From Eubacteriales bacterium (GTDB lineage: Bacteria; Bacillota; Clostridia; Lachnospirales; Lachnospiraceae), in contig JAUNPK010000009.1 in NCBI GenBank assembly GCA_030536855.1, positions 1 through 64,000 of the forward strand: 64,000 nt of DNA. Reading direction: 5' to 3'. Shown here in pieces: positions 1-8,977 of this stretch. The notes below the pieces were generated by a model. It did not search any database. It was not told the origin of the DNA and saw only the letters and a program-made list of their open reading frames with translations. A program made the position numbers and the translations under genes. Position 1 is the stretch's first letter. The number at the start of each line of letters is the position of its first letter.

Positions 1-278
1 AGAGTGAGACAACAAAGCCAACTGAGAGCGAGTCAACAAAGCCTTCAGGAGAAGTTGGTGCAGATAAAGATGATGTAAAGGATACAACTGTTGCAGAGCC
101 AACAACAGCTGCAGATTCAACAGCTTCTTCAGAACAGTCTAAGAGTGGTGAAGTTGCAGCAGATACAACAAAGACAGCTGATGCCGGAAAGTTAGGATTA
201 TTTGCAGCACTTGCAGCATTAGCAGGCGGAACTTTAGCTGTGATTACAGGTAAGAAAAAAGAGGAAGAAGAGAATTAA
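1..278 (+). CDS. C-terminal end of a cell-surface protein (partial)
   Basis: The open frame runs in from the left edge (codons start at base 3) and stops at TAA 276-278, leaving 91 residues. The first two thirds is a Thr/Ser/Glu/Lys-rich low-complexity stretch with repeats of the type TTKPTES, typical of a cell-wall-spanning stalk. It is followed by TADAGKLGLFAALAALAGG, a hydrophobic membrane segment, and a charged KKKEEEEN tail. This is the layout of a wall-anchored surface protein. The sorting-like motif before the membrane segment (KTADAG) is not a canonical LPXTG, so sortase attachment is an inference. The functional domain lies outside the window. Confidence 0.75.
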   Translation, partial: SETTKPTESESTKPSGEVGADKDDVKDTTVAEPTTAADSTASSEQSKSGEVAADTTKTADAGKLGLFAALAALAGGTLAVITGKKKEEEEN

Positions 279-304
279 ATAAAACTAATGAGAGTTGCTT
301 AGTC

Positions 305-409
305 AGGGATCTGCGGAACGTGGGTCCTTGATGAAAAAGCTGGAAGCATGATATTGCGAATCATGTTTTACATACAATCGGATTAGGTTTCCCGATAAGT
401 AAACTCCAG
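305..409 (+). ncRNA. Candidate structured RNA in the 3' UTR/leader before pth
   Basis: Between the surface-protein stop and pth there is a stretch that folds by hand into a compact multi-stem RNA. P1 pairs 305-310 with 324-329. P2 pairs 340-344 with 405-409 and encloses two hairpins, 347-352/360-365 and 377-381/392-396. A strong intrinsic terminator follows directly at 421. The architecture (closing stem around two hairpins, then a terminator) resembles a riboswitch or small RNA, but I do not recognise a known class. No clear promoter is visible just upstream, so it may be processed from the surface-protein transcript. Confidence 0.3.
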
Positions 410-420
410 AAAAACACGAG

Positions 421-468
421 ATCCTGCCGGAGAGAAGTTTTCCCCGGCAGGATTTTGTTTTTTTTTTA
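421..468 (+). terminator. Rho-independent terminator
   Basis: A perfect 10-bp GC-rich stem (421-430 with 444-453) closes a 13-nt loop and is followed by a long T tract (454-467). It ends transcription from the upstream surface-protein unit, or from the structured RNA, before pth. Confidence 0.88.
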
Positions 469-547
469 AGTTTCTTAAATTCTTTGCAGTAAAATGCAAG
501 AAGTGATAACATATAAGCATTATCGGAAATCAGAATGGAGAGAAGAT

Positions 548-1108
548 ATGTATATAATTGTTGGATTGGGAAATCCGGGAAAAGAATATTGCGGAACAAG
601 ACATAATGCGGGATTTTCATGCATTGACCACATTGCGGATAAATATAATATAAGTGTAGACACATCAAAGCATAAAGGACTGATTGGAAAGGGCATAATC
701 AACGGAAATAAGGTTATTCTGGTTAAACCTATGACCTATATGAATAATTCAGGAGAGTGCGTAAGAGAGGTTATGGATTACTATAAGGCTGATATTGAAG
801 ATCTTATAGTAATATTTGATGATATAAGTCTTGCACCAGGAAAACTAAGACTCCGCCCGAAGGGGAGTGCAGGTGGACACAATGGTATCAAGAGCATAAT
901 ATCACATATGGGAAGTGAGAATTTTAAGAGAATAAAGTATGGCGTAGGAGATAAACCTAAAGGATGGGATCTTGCAGACTGGGTGCTGGGAAGGTTTCCG
1001 TCGGAGGAATTTCCGGTCTTAAGAGAAGCCAATGATAAGGTTTGTGAAGCCGTTGAATGTATAATAACAGAGGGAATTGAAAGCGGTATGAACAGGTTCA
1101 ACGGCTGA
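548..1108 (+). CDS. pth: Peptidyl-tRNA hydrolase
   Basis: A 186-residue enzyme that hydrolyses peptidyl-tRNA released from stalled ribosomes and recycles tRNA in the cytoplasm. The start at ATG 548 is chosen over an in-frame ATG at 494 because GGAGAG lies just upstream and the family N-terminus MYIIVGLGNPGKEY begins there. Diagnostic motifs are GLGNPG, the RHNAGF segment with the catalytic His, KPMTYMNNSG, and the GSAGGHNGIKSI substrate-binding loop. Length is normal for the family. It is followed 57 bp later by mfd, the classic pth-mfd pairing of Firmicutes. Confidence 0.96.
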   Translation: MYIIVGLGNPGKEYCGTRHNAGFSCIDHIADKYNISVDTSKHKGLIGKGIINGNKVILVKPMTYMNNSGECVREVMDYYKADIEDLIVIFDDISLAPGKLRLRPKGSAGGHNGIKSIISHMGSENFKRIKYGVGDKPKGWDLADWVLGRFPSEEFPVLREANDKVCEAVECIITEGIESGMNRFNG

Positions 1109-1165
1109 TTGGTAACAAAGATATAAATAAACTAAATTTTTTATTTGATATAACAGGGGTGTTTT

Positions 1166-4100
1166 GTGAATACATTTTTTGGACCCATTAGGGATATGGC
1201 TGCATTTGAACAATTGAATAAGGTTTTGGAGAAAAAGGGAGGACAGGCCGTTTCAATAAGCGGTTGCATTGACACACAGAAGGTTCATATTTCAAGCGCT
1301 CTGGGAAGTTCCTTTAAGTTCAGGCTGTATATAACAGGTGATGAAGCTAAGGCACACAAAATGCAGGGAGATGCGGAATTTTTTAATAAAAATTCCATAT
1401 ATTATCCTGCCAAGGATGCCATTTTTTACAGCGCGGATGTTCATGGTAATCAGATATCGGGAGAGAGGATAAGGTGTATATCGAGGATAATTGAGGAACT
1501 GGAAAACAGTGATTCTCAAGGATTGACAGTAGTCACCACTATTGACGGTGTATCGGATATGCTCATCCCTTTGAGCAGGTACAGGGAATCCATAATAAAT
1601 ATAAAGGTTAACGGTGAGATTGATACAGAAGAATTTTGTAAAAATCTTGTAAGAATGGGCTTTGAACGGGTTCCAATGGTGGAAAATAAGGGTCAGTTTG
1701 CAGTCCGGGGTGGAATAATAGATATTTATTCTTATACGGATGAGGCGCCTGTACGAATAGAATTGTGGGATACGGAAGTGGATTCCATAAGGATGTTTGA
1801 TGTGGAAAGTCAAAGATCCATTGAAAAACTTAAAGAATATAGGATATTTCCGGCAACAGAGTATCTGTTTACGGAAGAAGAGATAGAAAATGGAATTGAA
1901 AAAATCAGACATGAAGTTGAAGAACAGCTGGAGAAGTTTGATTACGGAAAGAGGAAGCGAAGTCCGGAACAGATTGAGGCGGGAAACCGTTTAAACAGGA
2001 TTCTTTCAGATGCAGAAAGAACAGGAAATTATGAAAAATTTCTTGGGGCAATAATAGATAATACAGAGAGTTTTTTAGAGTATTTTCCCTTGGAAGATAC
2101 TCTTGTTGTGGTTGATGAACCCAACAGATTGAGGGAATGCAGTGAACTGTCAGTATATGAATACAGGGAAAGCATGAAGAACCGTCTTGCGGCAGGATAT
2201 GTAGTTCCTTGCGAAACCAATATGATAAAGGATTTCTCAGGTGTGGTATCAGGCATGAAGAATTACAAGAAGCTTATACTCACAACGTTAGATTACAAAC
2301 CGGAAGGATTTGATATTGATTATTCCCTGGGTCTGGAAGCAAGGAGCATCAGTTCTTACAATAATAGTTTTGAATATCTGGCAGAAGATCTTAACAGATA
2401 CAAGAAAAAAGGTTACACAGTGATACTTGTGTGTAGTTCCAGAACAAGAGCAAAAAGAATTGTAGATGATCTTGGAAATCTGGGGATTGAAAGCTTTTAC
2501 ACGGAAGATTTCACAAAGGAATATGGGAAAGGTGTGATAATGGTCACCTATGGAAGCCTCCATAACGGGTTTGAATATCCTGTGCTTTCTTTTGTTGTTA
2601 TTGCGGAAAATGATATATTTACCGGTAAAAAGTTAAAAAAGATTAAGAAGAAAAAACATGATGGCAGAAATATATCCGGGTTTAACGAGCTTAATGTAGG
2701 GGATTACGTGATTCATGAAAATCATGGACTTGGTGTGTATAAGGGAATTGAGAAGATTAAAGTAGAAGGTGTGGAGAAGGATTACATAAAGATATCCTAC
2801 GCTGATAACGGAAATCTCTATGTTCTTGCAACTCAGTTAGACAGATTGCAGAAATATGCAGCACAGGATACGGAAAAAAAGCCTAAGTTAAATAATCTGG
2901 GTGGAACAGAATGGGCAAAGACAAAATCCAGAGTCAACAGAGCAGTGGAGGAAGTGGCAAAGGACCTTGTGGAACTGTACGCCCAAAGACAACAGTCAAA
3001 GGGATATAAGTATGCACCTGACACGGTATGGCAGAAGGAGTTTGAAGAAATGTTTCCTTATGAAGAGACACAGGATCAGCTTGCAGCTATTGAAGATACC
3101 AAGGCGGATATGGAAAGCGACCGTATAATGGACAGACTTATCTGCGGAGATGTGGGGTACGGAAAGACGGAAATTGCTATAAGAGCCGCATTTAAAGCTA
3201 TTCAGGAAGGCAAACAGGTAGCATATCTTGTTCCTACAACAGTTCTTGCCAGTCAGCATTATGCCACATTTACAGAAAGGATGAAGGGCTTCCCGGTAAC
3301 AGTGAGCCTTCTTTCCAGCTTCAGAACTTCAGCCCAGAATAAGGAAACTATCAGTGAATTGAAGAAGGGATTTGTTGATGTTGTAATAGGAACACACAGA
3401 CTGCTGTCAAAGGATGTATCCTATAAGGATCTGGGTCTGCTGATTATTGATGAAGAACAAAGATTTGGCGTTACCCATAAGGAGAAAATAAAACAGTTAA
3501 AAAAGGATATAGATGTTCTTACACTGAGTGCAACTCCTATTCCAAGAACTCTTCACATGAGCCTGGTGGGAATAAGGGATATGAGTGTCCTTACAGAGCC
3601 GCCTGTAGACAGAATTCCTATCCAGACATTTGTTACGGAACATAATGATGAAATGATACGAGAGGCAATTAACAGGGAATTGGCAAGGAATGGACAGGTG
3701 TACTATGTCTATAACAAGGTAAAATCCATAGATGAGATGACCTCCCACATACAGGAACTGGTTCCGGATGCCAATGTGGCTTACGCCCACGGACAGATGG
3801 ATAAAAGGGCTTTGGAACGTATCATGTATGAATTTGTCAATGGGGAAATAGATGTACTGGTATCCACAACCATAATTGAAACAGGTATGGATATACCTAA
3901 CTGTAATACTATGATTATTGAGGATGCGGATAAATTTGGTCTTTCCCAGTTATATCAGCTTAGAGGTCGTGTGGGAAGAAGCAACAGGACAGCGTACGCA
4001 TTTTTGCTGTACAGAAGAGATAAGCTGATAAGCGAGGTCGCGGAGAAGAGACTTAGTGCCATCCGGGAATTTTCGGATCTGGGCTCAGGATTTAAGATTG

Positions 4101-4741
4101 CCATGAAAGATCTTGAAATCAGAGGAGCAGGAAATGTGCTGGGTCGTACACAACATGGGCATATGGCTGCGGTTGGATATGATTTGTATTGTAAAATGCT
4201 TAATGAAGCTGTAAATAACCTTAAGGGAATACAAAATGAGTACTCTTTTGAAACAACTGTTGATTTGGACGTTGATGCATTTATACCAGCCACATATATA
4301 AAGAGTGAATTTCAAAAGCTTGATATATATAAGAGGATTGCTTCAATTGAGACAAGGGAAGAATTATCTGACATGAAAGATGAACTTTCTGACAGGTACG
4401 GTTCAGTTCCCGGAAGTGCTAATAATCTGTTAAAAATAGCGCTCATAAAATGTAAGGCTCACAAGATAGGCATTATGGAGATTAAAGGTGGAATTGCAGC
4501 ATCTTCCCAGGGACCATCAATCTGGAAAACTACAATGACAGTATATACTAAGGCTAATATTAATGCAGATAATATTGACGGTCTGATACAGAGTTACGGG
4601 GGAGCGCTGACATTTTCCACAAAAGGCTCTCCGTCCTTTGTATGGTGTGTTACAAAGAAGAAATTTACCAATGACAGGGAGTATCTGGATGGATTGCTTG
4701 ATGTGATGGATGTAATGGAAAATTCTCTGATAACGGAGTAA
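1166..4741 (+). CDS. mfd: Transcription-repair coupling factor
   Basis: A full-length 1191-residue ATP-dependent translocase that removes RNA polymerase stalled at DNA lesions and recruits UvrA. Starts at GTG 1166 behind AGGGG. Domains in order: UvrB-like N-terminal region, a CarD-like polymerase-interaction domain near residue 510 ([18 protein letters not shown]), then the helicase core with Walker [10 protein letters not shown] near 661, Walker B DEEQRFG near 761 and the motif VI region [11 protein letters not shown], and a C-terminal TRCF domain. No truncation is visible. uvrC lies in the same window but in another operon. Confidence 0.97.
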   Translation: MNTFFGPIRDMAAFEQLNKVLEKKGGQAVSISGCIDTQKVHISSALGSSFKFRLYITGDEAKAHKMQGDAEFFNKNSIYYPAKDAIFYSADVHGNQISGERIRCISRIIEELENSDSQGLTVVTTIDGVSDMLIPLSRYRESIINIKVNGEIDTEEFCKNLVRMGFERVPMVENKGQFAVRGGIIDIYSYTDEAPVRIELWDTEVDSIRMFDVESQRSIEKLKEYRIFPATEYLFTEEEIENGIEKIRHEVEEQLEKFDYGKRKRSPEQIEAGNRLNRILSDAERTGNYEKFLGAIIDNTESFLEYFPLEDTLVVVDEPNRLRECSELSVYEYRESMKNRLAAGYVVPCETNMIKDFSGVVSGMKNYKKLILTTLDYKPEGFDIDYSLGLEARSISSYNNSFEYLAEDLNRYKKKGYTVILVCSSRTRAKRIVDDLGNLGIESFYTEDFTKEYGKGVIMVTYGSLHNGFEYPVLSFVVIAENDIFTGKKLKKIKKKKHDGRNISGFNELNVGDYVIHENHGLGVYKGIEKIKVEGVEKDYIKISYADNGNLYVLATQLDRLQKYAAQDTEKKPKLNNLGGTEWAKTKSRVNRAVEEVAKDLVELYAQRQQSKGYKYAPDTVWQKEFEEMFPYEETQDQLAAIEDTKADMESDRIMDRLICGDVGYGKTEIAIRAAFKAIQEGKQVAYLVPTTVLASQHYATFTERMKGFPVTVSLLSSFRTSAQNKETISELKKGFVDVVIGTHRLLSKDVSYKDLGLLIIDEEQRFGVTHKEKIKQLKKDIDVLTLSATPIPRTLHMSLVGIRDMSVLTEPPVDRIPIQTFVTEHNDEMIREAINRELARNGQVYYVYNKVKSIDEMTSHIQELVPDANVAYAHGQMDKRALERIMYEFVNGEIDVLVSTTIIETGMDIPNCNTMIIEDADKFGLSQLYQLRGRVGRSNRTAYAFLLYRRDKLISEVAEKRLSAIREFSDLGSGFKIAMKDLEIRGAGNVLGRTQHGHMAAVGYDLYCKMLNEAVNNLKGIQNEYSFETTVDLDVDAFIPATYIKSEFQKLDIYKRIASIETREELSDMKDELSDRYGSVPGSANNLLKIALIKCKAHKIGIMEIKGGIAASSQGPSIWKTTMTVYTKANINADNIDGLIQSYGGALTFSTKGSPSFVWCVTKKKFTNDREYLDGLLDVMDVMENSLITE

Positions 4742-4854
4742 GATTGTAAATATGCATATAAGTAATAAAGATAAATAATTCTATAAAATACGTTTATAAA
4801 TAATTAAATAAATTCAAGTAAAATTCAAATAATTAAATAAAATTCAAATAAGGC
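4742..4854. other. AT-rich spacer with short imperfect repeats
   Basis: Almost pure A/T spacer between mfd and the aldolase gene. A unit resembling AATTAAATAAAATTCAAAT recurs imperfectly two to three times between about 4800 and 4850. I see no open frame or terminator. It may act as an AT-rich upstream element for the promoter that follows. Confidence 0.4.
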
Positions 4855-4882
4855 TTTACATATTAATAAAATGTGATATAAT
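4855..4882 (+). promoter_or_regulatory. Sigma-A-type promoter for the aldolase gene
   Basis: TTTACA at 4855-4860, a 16-bp spacer and a perfect TATAAT at 4877-4882 place the start of transcription near 4889, immediately before the leader hairpin and 55 bp before the start codon. Confidence 0.75.
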
Positions 4883-4896
4883 TACAAACAGTTTAG

Positions 4897-4923
4897 CACT
4901 TTAAAGCGTTGCGCTTTAAAGTG
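4897..4923 (+). promoter_or_regulatory. Perfect leader hairpin before the aldolase ribosome site
   Basis: A perfect 12-bp inverted repeat (CACTTTAAAGCG, 3-nt loop, CGCTTTAAAGTG) starts a few bases after the predicted transcription start and ends ten bases before the GGAGG of the next gene. No T tract follows, so it is not a terminator. It may stabilise the mRNA 5' end, bind a regulator, or be a relic of the palindromic repeat seen at 29.3 kb, which shares the AAAGTG..CT...AATGGAG end. Confidence 0.6.
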
Positions 4924-4944
4924 ACTCAGAATGGAGGAAGAATT

Positions 4945-5922
4945 ATGGAACAAAAGGGAGAGTTAGTGTCATTCAGACCTGACATTAAAGTAGTTGATTG
5001 TACATTAAGAGATGGAGGACTTGTCAATAATTTTGAATTTACAGATGAGTTTGTCCGGGATTTATATAAGGCTAACGTGGCAGCAGGCATTGATTATATG
5101 GAATTCGGATATAAGGCATCCAAGGAAGTATTCAATGTTGAAGATTTTGGAAAGTGGAAGTTCTGTGATGAAAAGGGCATCAGGGAAATAGTAGGAGACA
5201 ACAATACAGATCTTAAGATTTCTGTTATGGCTGATGTTGGAAGAACAGATTTCAGAAAGGATATTGGCCCGAAATCTGAGAGTGTTGTAGATATGGTCAG
5301 GGTTGCAACATATATTAATACTATTCCGGCTGCAATTGAGATGATAAATTATTGTGCAGATATGGGGTATGAGGTAACTATTAATATTATGGCTATCTCT
5401 ACAGCAAGTGAGACAGAACTTGATCTTGCCCTTGAACTTCTGGCATCACAGAGTAAGGCAAGTGTTATATATCTTGTAGACAGTTATGGTTCTCTGTATC
5501 CTGAACAGATAAGAAGACTTGCAGATAAATATCTTAAGGTTGCAGAGAAGTATGGTAAGAGTGTTGGTATCCATGCGCATAATAACCAGCAGCTTGCATT
5601 CGCAAATACAATTGAAGCTGCCACTATCGGTGTAAGTTTTCTTGATGTAACAATGAGCGGTATGGGAAGAGGAGCAGGAAACTGTTATACAGAGCTTCTT
5701 ATGGGATTCTTAAGAAATCCTAAGTATAGGATTTCTCCGGTTCTTAAGTTTATTGAGAAGCAGATTGTTCCATTAAAGAACAGTGGTGTAGTCTGGGGCT
5801 GCGATGTTCAGTATATGCTTACGGGACAGACTAACCAGCATCCTAGAACAGCTATTGCATTTACCGGTGAGAAGAGAACAGATTATGATGCTTTCTATAC
5901 ATCAATAACCAATTATGAATAA
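4945..5922 (+). CDS. DRE-TIM-type aldolase (HMGL/4-hydroxy-2-oxovalerate aldolase-like)
   Basis: A 325-residue cytoplasmic TIM-barrel enzyme. ATG 4945 is preferred because GGAGG lies 8 nt upstream; the frame extends upstream only into the leader hairpin. The metal-binding signature VDCTLRDGG occurs at the N-terminus and HAHNNQQLAFANT near the C-terminal half, as in the HMG-CoA lyase/isopropylmalate synthase/DmpG superfamily. The substrate is not decided by sequence. Relatives are annotated as aldolase catalytic domain proteins in clostridia. It has its own promoter and lies just before ilvE, but a hairpin separates the two. Confidence 0.8.
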   Translation: MEQKGELVSFRPDIKVVDCTLRDGGLVNNFEFTDEFVRDLYKANVAAGIDYMEFGYKASKEVFNVEDFGKWKFCDEKGIREIVGDNNTDLKISVMADVGRTDFRKDIGPKSESVVDMVRVATYINTIPAAIEMINYCADMGYEVTINIMAISTASETELDLALELLASQSKASVIYLVDSYGSLYPEQIRRLADKYLKVAEKYGKSVGIHAHNNQQLAFANTIEAATIGVSFLDVTMSGMGRGAGNCYTELLMGFLRNPKYRISPVLKFIEKQIVPLKNSGVVWGCDVQYMLTGQTNQHPRTAIAFTGEKRTDYDAFYTSITNYE

Positions 5923-5930
5923 AGAGTAAG

Positions 5931-5972
5931 ATAGGGCTGTTGTAATAAATAATCTTATTACGGCAGCCCTAT
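5931..5972. terminator. Intergenic hairpin after the aldolase gene
   Basis: ATAGGGCTG (5931-5939) pairs with CAGCCCTAT (5964-5972), and the stem extends inward through TAATAA/TTATTA. The following bases are only moderately T-rich, so it may be a weak terminator or an mRNA 3'-end stabiliser. Confidence 0.6.
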
Positions 5973-5974
5973 TA

Positions 5975-6003
5975 TTGACTTATGAATTAAGTGGGTTTAC
6001 AAT
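5975..6003 (+). promoter_or_regulatory. Probable promoter of ilvE
   Basis: TTGACT at 5975-5980, a 17-bp spacer and TACAAT at 5998-6003 form a good sigma-A-type promoter about 100 bp before the ilvE start codon. The roughly 90-nt leader shows no T-box or leader-peptide pattern that I can recognise. Confidence 0.55.
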
Positions 6004-6102
6004 TATTCTCAAATGAAAAATTAAGGTAATGCGCAGGCCTTCAAAGCAGACACAATAAGACTTGTACACTAACTAATTGAATACGAAAGGAAGTATTTTA
6101 AA

Positions 6103-7131
6103 ATGGCAGAGAAGAAAAATATTGATTGGGCTAATCTTGGATTTGGCTATATGAAGACAGATAAGAGATTTGTAGCTAATTTCAAAGATGGAGCATGGGA
6201 TGAGGGAACTCTTACAGATGATGACAAGGTAGTTATAAGTGAATGTGCAGGTGTCCTTCAGTATGCTCAGACTTGTTTTGAGGGATTAAAGGCATATACA
6301 ACAGAGGATGGACATATTGTAATGTTCCGTCCGGATATGAATGCCAGCAGAATGAAGGATTCATGTAACAGACTTGAGATGCCTGTATTTCCTGAGGATA
6401 AATTTGTTGAGGCAGTGGCACAGACAGTTAAAGCAAATGCTGCATATGTTCCGCCATTTGGTTCAGGCGCAACACTTTACATTCGTCCGTATATGTTTGG
6501 AAGTAATCCGGTTATAGGTGTTAAGCCGGCAGATGAATATCAGTTCAGAGTATTTGTAACTCCTGTAGGACCATATTTCAAGGGCGGTGCTAAGCCTCTT
6601 ACAATTAAAGTTTCAGATTTCGATAGAGCAGCACCTCACGGCACAGGACATATTAAGGCAGGTCTTAACTATGCCATGAGCTTACATGCAATTGTTACAG
6701 CACATGAAGAAGGTTACGCAGAGAATATGTATCTTGATCCTGCAACAAGAACTAAGGTTGAGGAGACAGGTGGAGCAAACTTCCTGTTTGTTACTAAGGA
6801 TGGCAAGGTCGTAACACCTAAGTCAAACAGTATTCTTCCATCAATTACAAGGCGTTCATTAGTTCATGTTGCTAAGGAATATCTTGGACTTGAGGTTGAA
6901 GAAAGAGAAGTTCTTCTTGAAGAAGTTAAGGATTTTGCAGAGTGTGGACTTTGCGGTACTGCAGCAGTTATTTCACCTGTAGGAAAGATTGTGGACCATG
7001 GAAATGAAATCGCATTCCCAAGCGGAATGGAGAAGATGGGTCCTGTAATCCAGAAGTTGTATGATACACTGACAGGAATCCAGATGGGCAAGATTGAAGC
7101 TCCGGAAGGATGGATTTATACAGTGGAATAA
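6103..7131 (+). CDS. ilvE: Branched-chain amino acid aminotransferase
   Basis: A 342-residue PLP enzyme that interconverts Leu/Ile/Val and their 2-oxo acids with glutamate/2-oxoglutarate. It starts at ATG 6103 behind AAAGGAAG. Family signatures include LQYAQTCFEGLKAY near the N-terminus, the Schiff-base lysine in GTGHIKAGLNYA (about residue 185), and EETGGANFLFV and ECGLCGTAAVISPVGKI toward the C-terminus. This is the class IV, BCAT type 2 layout at normal length. It is a single-gene unit closed by a strong terminator. Confidence 0.95.
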   Translation: MAEKKNIDWANLGFGYMKTDKRFVANFKDGAWDEGTLTDDDKVVISECAGVLQYAQTCFEGLKAYTTEDGHIVMFRPDMNASRMKDSCNRLEMPVFPEDKFVEAVAQTVKANAAYVPPFGSGATLYIRPYMFGSNPVIGVKPADEYQFRVFVTPVGPYFKGGAKPLTIKVSDFDRAAPHGTGHIKAGLNYAMSLHAIVTAHEEGYAENMYLDPATRTKVEETGGANFLFVTKDGKVVTPKSNSILPSITRRSLVHVAKEYLGLEVEEREVLLEEVKDFAECGLCGTAAVISPVGKIVDHGNEIAFPSGMEKMGPVIQKLYDTLTGIQMGKIEAPEGWIYTVE

Positions 7132-7170
7132 TCCGTAGTTATAGTATTTATTTCATAACGTATTATTTGG

Positions 7171-7207
7171 TTCGGCTAAGATGTAAACGCTTAGCCGAAT
7201 TTTTTTA
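7171..7207 (+). terminator. Rho-independent terminator of ilvE
   Basis: A perfect 10-bp stem (TTCGGCTAAG at 7171-7180 with CTTAGCCGAA at 7190-7199) is followed by a T run. Confidence 0.9.
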
Positions 7208-7328
7208 GGGAGAATTGGCATAAAATGTCAGTATTTTAGAAAAAATGATGAGAAATTTTAACTGGATTTTTGAGCCAGGTTATGTTACTATACTTTTTAC
7301 GAGGCTTTAGTAAAAAGAGGTGATATAC

Positions 7329-7559
7329 ATGTCTGAAATCGGAACTATGGAGCGAGTTATTCGTTCTGACATATCAATGGAAGAAAGCAAGAAGGTAGAG
7401 AAGATACTAAGACAGAATAACATATCATATTTTGAAAGATGGAAAGCACATAAAGGTTTGTTTAAATTCCTGAATAATGATAAGAATGCAAAGTGTGATA
7501 TATTGATACATAAGGATTCCTATGAGAAGGCCAGAGAAGTGTTAGGAGATGCAAAGTAG
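7329..7559 (+). CDS. Small DUF2007-like protein of unknown function
   Basis: A 76-residue soluble protein. ATG 7329 is chosen because AAGAGG ends 8 nt upstream; a GTG at 7320 overlaps that ribosome site. Its sequence (ISMEESKKVEKILRQNNISY, then HKDSYEKAREVL) has the alternating helix/strand pattern of the small DUF2007-type proteins that read as a half ferredoxin-like fold, but the match is by eye only. It stands alone between two terminators, so context gives no clue to its job. Confidence 0.6.
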   Translation: MSEIGTMERVIRSDISMEESKKVEKILRQNNISYFERWKAHKGLFKFLNNDKNAKCDILIHKDSYEKAREVLGDAK

Positions 7560-7580
7560 AATAGGATAGTGTATATTTAA

Positions 7581-7630
7581 AGGGCTGTCTACTAAGTATT
7601 ATTATGTAATATACTTAGTGCAGCTCTTTT
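7581..7630 (+). terminator. Terminator after the small protein gene
   Basis: A two-part stem, AGGGCTG/CAGCTCT outside and ACTAAGTAT/ATACTTAGT inside, ends in TTTT at 7627-7630. Confidence 0.75.
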
Positions 7631-7761
7631 GAGTTTCATAAAGTTTTATCAGATAAATGGAAAATATCTGAAAATATATATTTTGTATACTTTAGATAAA
7701 ATATATGGTATAACTTATATGTTTGCGATTTAACAAGGAATTAAGGTAAAGAGGTGTGAAA

Positions 7762-8919
7762 GTGAAAGACGAAGAAATTATAGAGCTGGAGTTTATTGAT
7801 ATAGATGAACTTGACAGTGAGACGGATGATGAATTAATAAAAGACGTTTTCGAAGAAGATTTCGCGGAAGAACCACATAGGAAATATAGAAGAGGCGACG
7901 ATGCGGAAGATGATAACAGTAAAAAGAACAATATCGTTGTTAAGGTTGTTAAAAGAACACTAATAAGTGTTGCAACCGCACTGCTTGTAGCCGTTGTTGG
8001 CATTATGGGTGTTATATTAATCCTTGATTACGGACCATCTAAAACAGCGAGAAATCTGTTTGTAAATTCAGCCATGGAGTCTAGTGCCGGTAAGTTCCTT
8101 GCCCAGATGTTTATTTCCAAGGAGAAGATAGAAGAAATAAGGAACATTAATTCCGTTGCTAAGACAGATGATGTAACAGATACCTCTCTTCTTACTTTTA
8201 CAGGAGAAGATGCACAAGTAGTTAACGACGAAAGACCTGATATTGAAATTATTGATATCCAGGGGGATACGTACAGAGGCAAGCTTATGAAGATTAAGGA
8301 TCCTTCAAGGGTTACTGTGGGTATAAGCGGTAATTTTGGTTCAGAGTATAAAGGAAAGACAGTAAAAGAAATGGCTGATTCTGCTGGTGCAATTGCTGCG
8401 GTTAATGGTGGCGGATTTGAAGATATCGGCGGCGTGGGAAATGGAGGAACACCTATAGGTGTTGTAATTTCCAATGGAGAACTTAAGTATGGTTCTATGG
8501 GTGCAACTTACGAAATGATTGGCTTTGATAATAACAACGCACTTGTGGTTGGAAGAATGACACCAAGCAAGGCATTAGAAAGAGGCGTAAGAGATGCAAT
8601 AAGTTTTGGTCCGATTCTTATAGTTAACGGGGAAGCTTCTGAAGTAAGTGGAACAGGAAGTGGATTAAATCCTCGTACTGCAATAGGACAGTGTGCCGAC
8701 GGAACTGTACTTCTGATGACAATGGATGGAAGACAGGTAAACAGTTTTGGAGGAAGCTATCAGGATATCATAGACGTAATGCTTGCAAATGGAGCTGTAA
8801 ATGCAGCTAATCTTGATGGTGGTTCATCAACACTTATGTACTACAACGGTGAGTATATTAACAATTGTTCATCTTTGTACGGAGCACGTACTATGCCTAC
8901 ATGTTTTATTGTAAAATAG
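7762..8919 (+). CDS. Membrane-anchored phosphodiester glycosidase (NAGPA/DUF2233 domain)
   Basis: A 385-residue envelope protein. GTG 7762 lies 7 nt from GAGG; GTG 7756 is too close to it. The N-terminus is very acidic (about 55 residues), followed by one membrane span (TLISVATALLVAVVGIMGVI) and an extracellular catalytic domain. The domain carries AAVNGGGFEDIGG, NPRTAIGQ and the C-terminal NLDGGSSTLMYYNGEY, the hallmarks of the NAGPA family that removes sugars from phosphodiester links, often in exopolysaccharide or wall-polymer metabolism. The substrate is unknown. The next gene is another one-pass envelope protein and may be co-transcribed. Confidence 0.85.
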   Translation: MKDEEIIELEFIDIDELDSETDDELIKDVFEEDFAEEPHRKYRRGDDAEDDNSKKNNIVVKVVKRTLISVATALLVAVVGIMGVILILDYGPSKTARNLFVNSAMESSAGKFLAQMFISKEKIEEIRNINSVAKTDDVTDTSLLTFTGEDAQVVNDERPDIEIIDIQGDTYRGKLMKIKDPSRVTVGISGNFGSEYKGKTVKEMADSAGAIAAVNGGGFEDIGGVGNGGTPIGVVISNGELKYGSMGATYEMIGFDNNNALVVGRMTPSKALERGVRDAISFGPILIVNGEASEVSGTGSGLNPRTAIGQCADGTVLLMTMDGRQVNSFGGSYQDIIDVMLANGAVNAANLDGGSSTLMYYNGEYINNCSSLYGARTMPTCFIVK

Positions 8920-8977
8920 ATTATATATATTATGAATAAAAGAATATTACATAATAGAGAATTTGATGGAGATCAGT

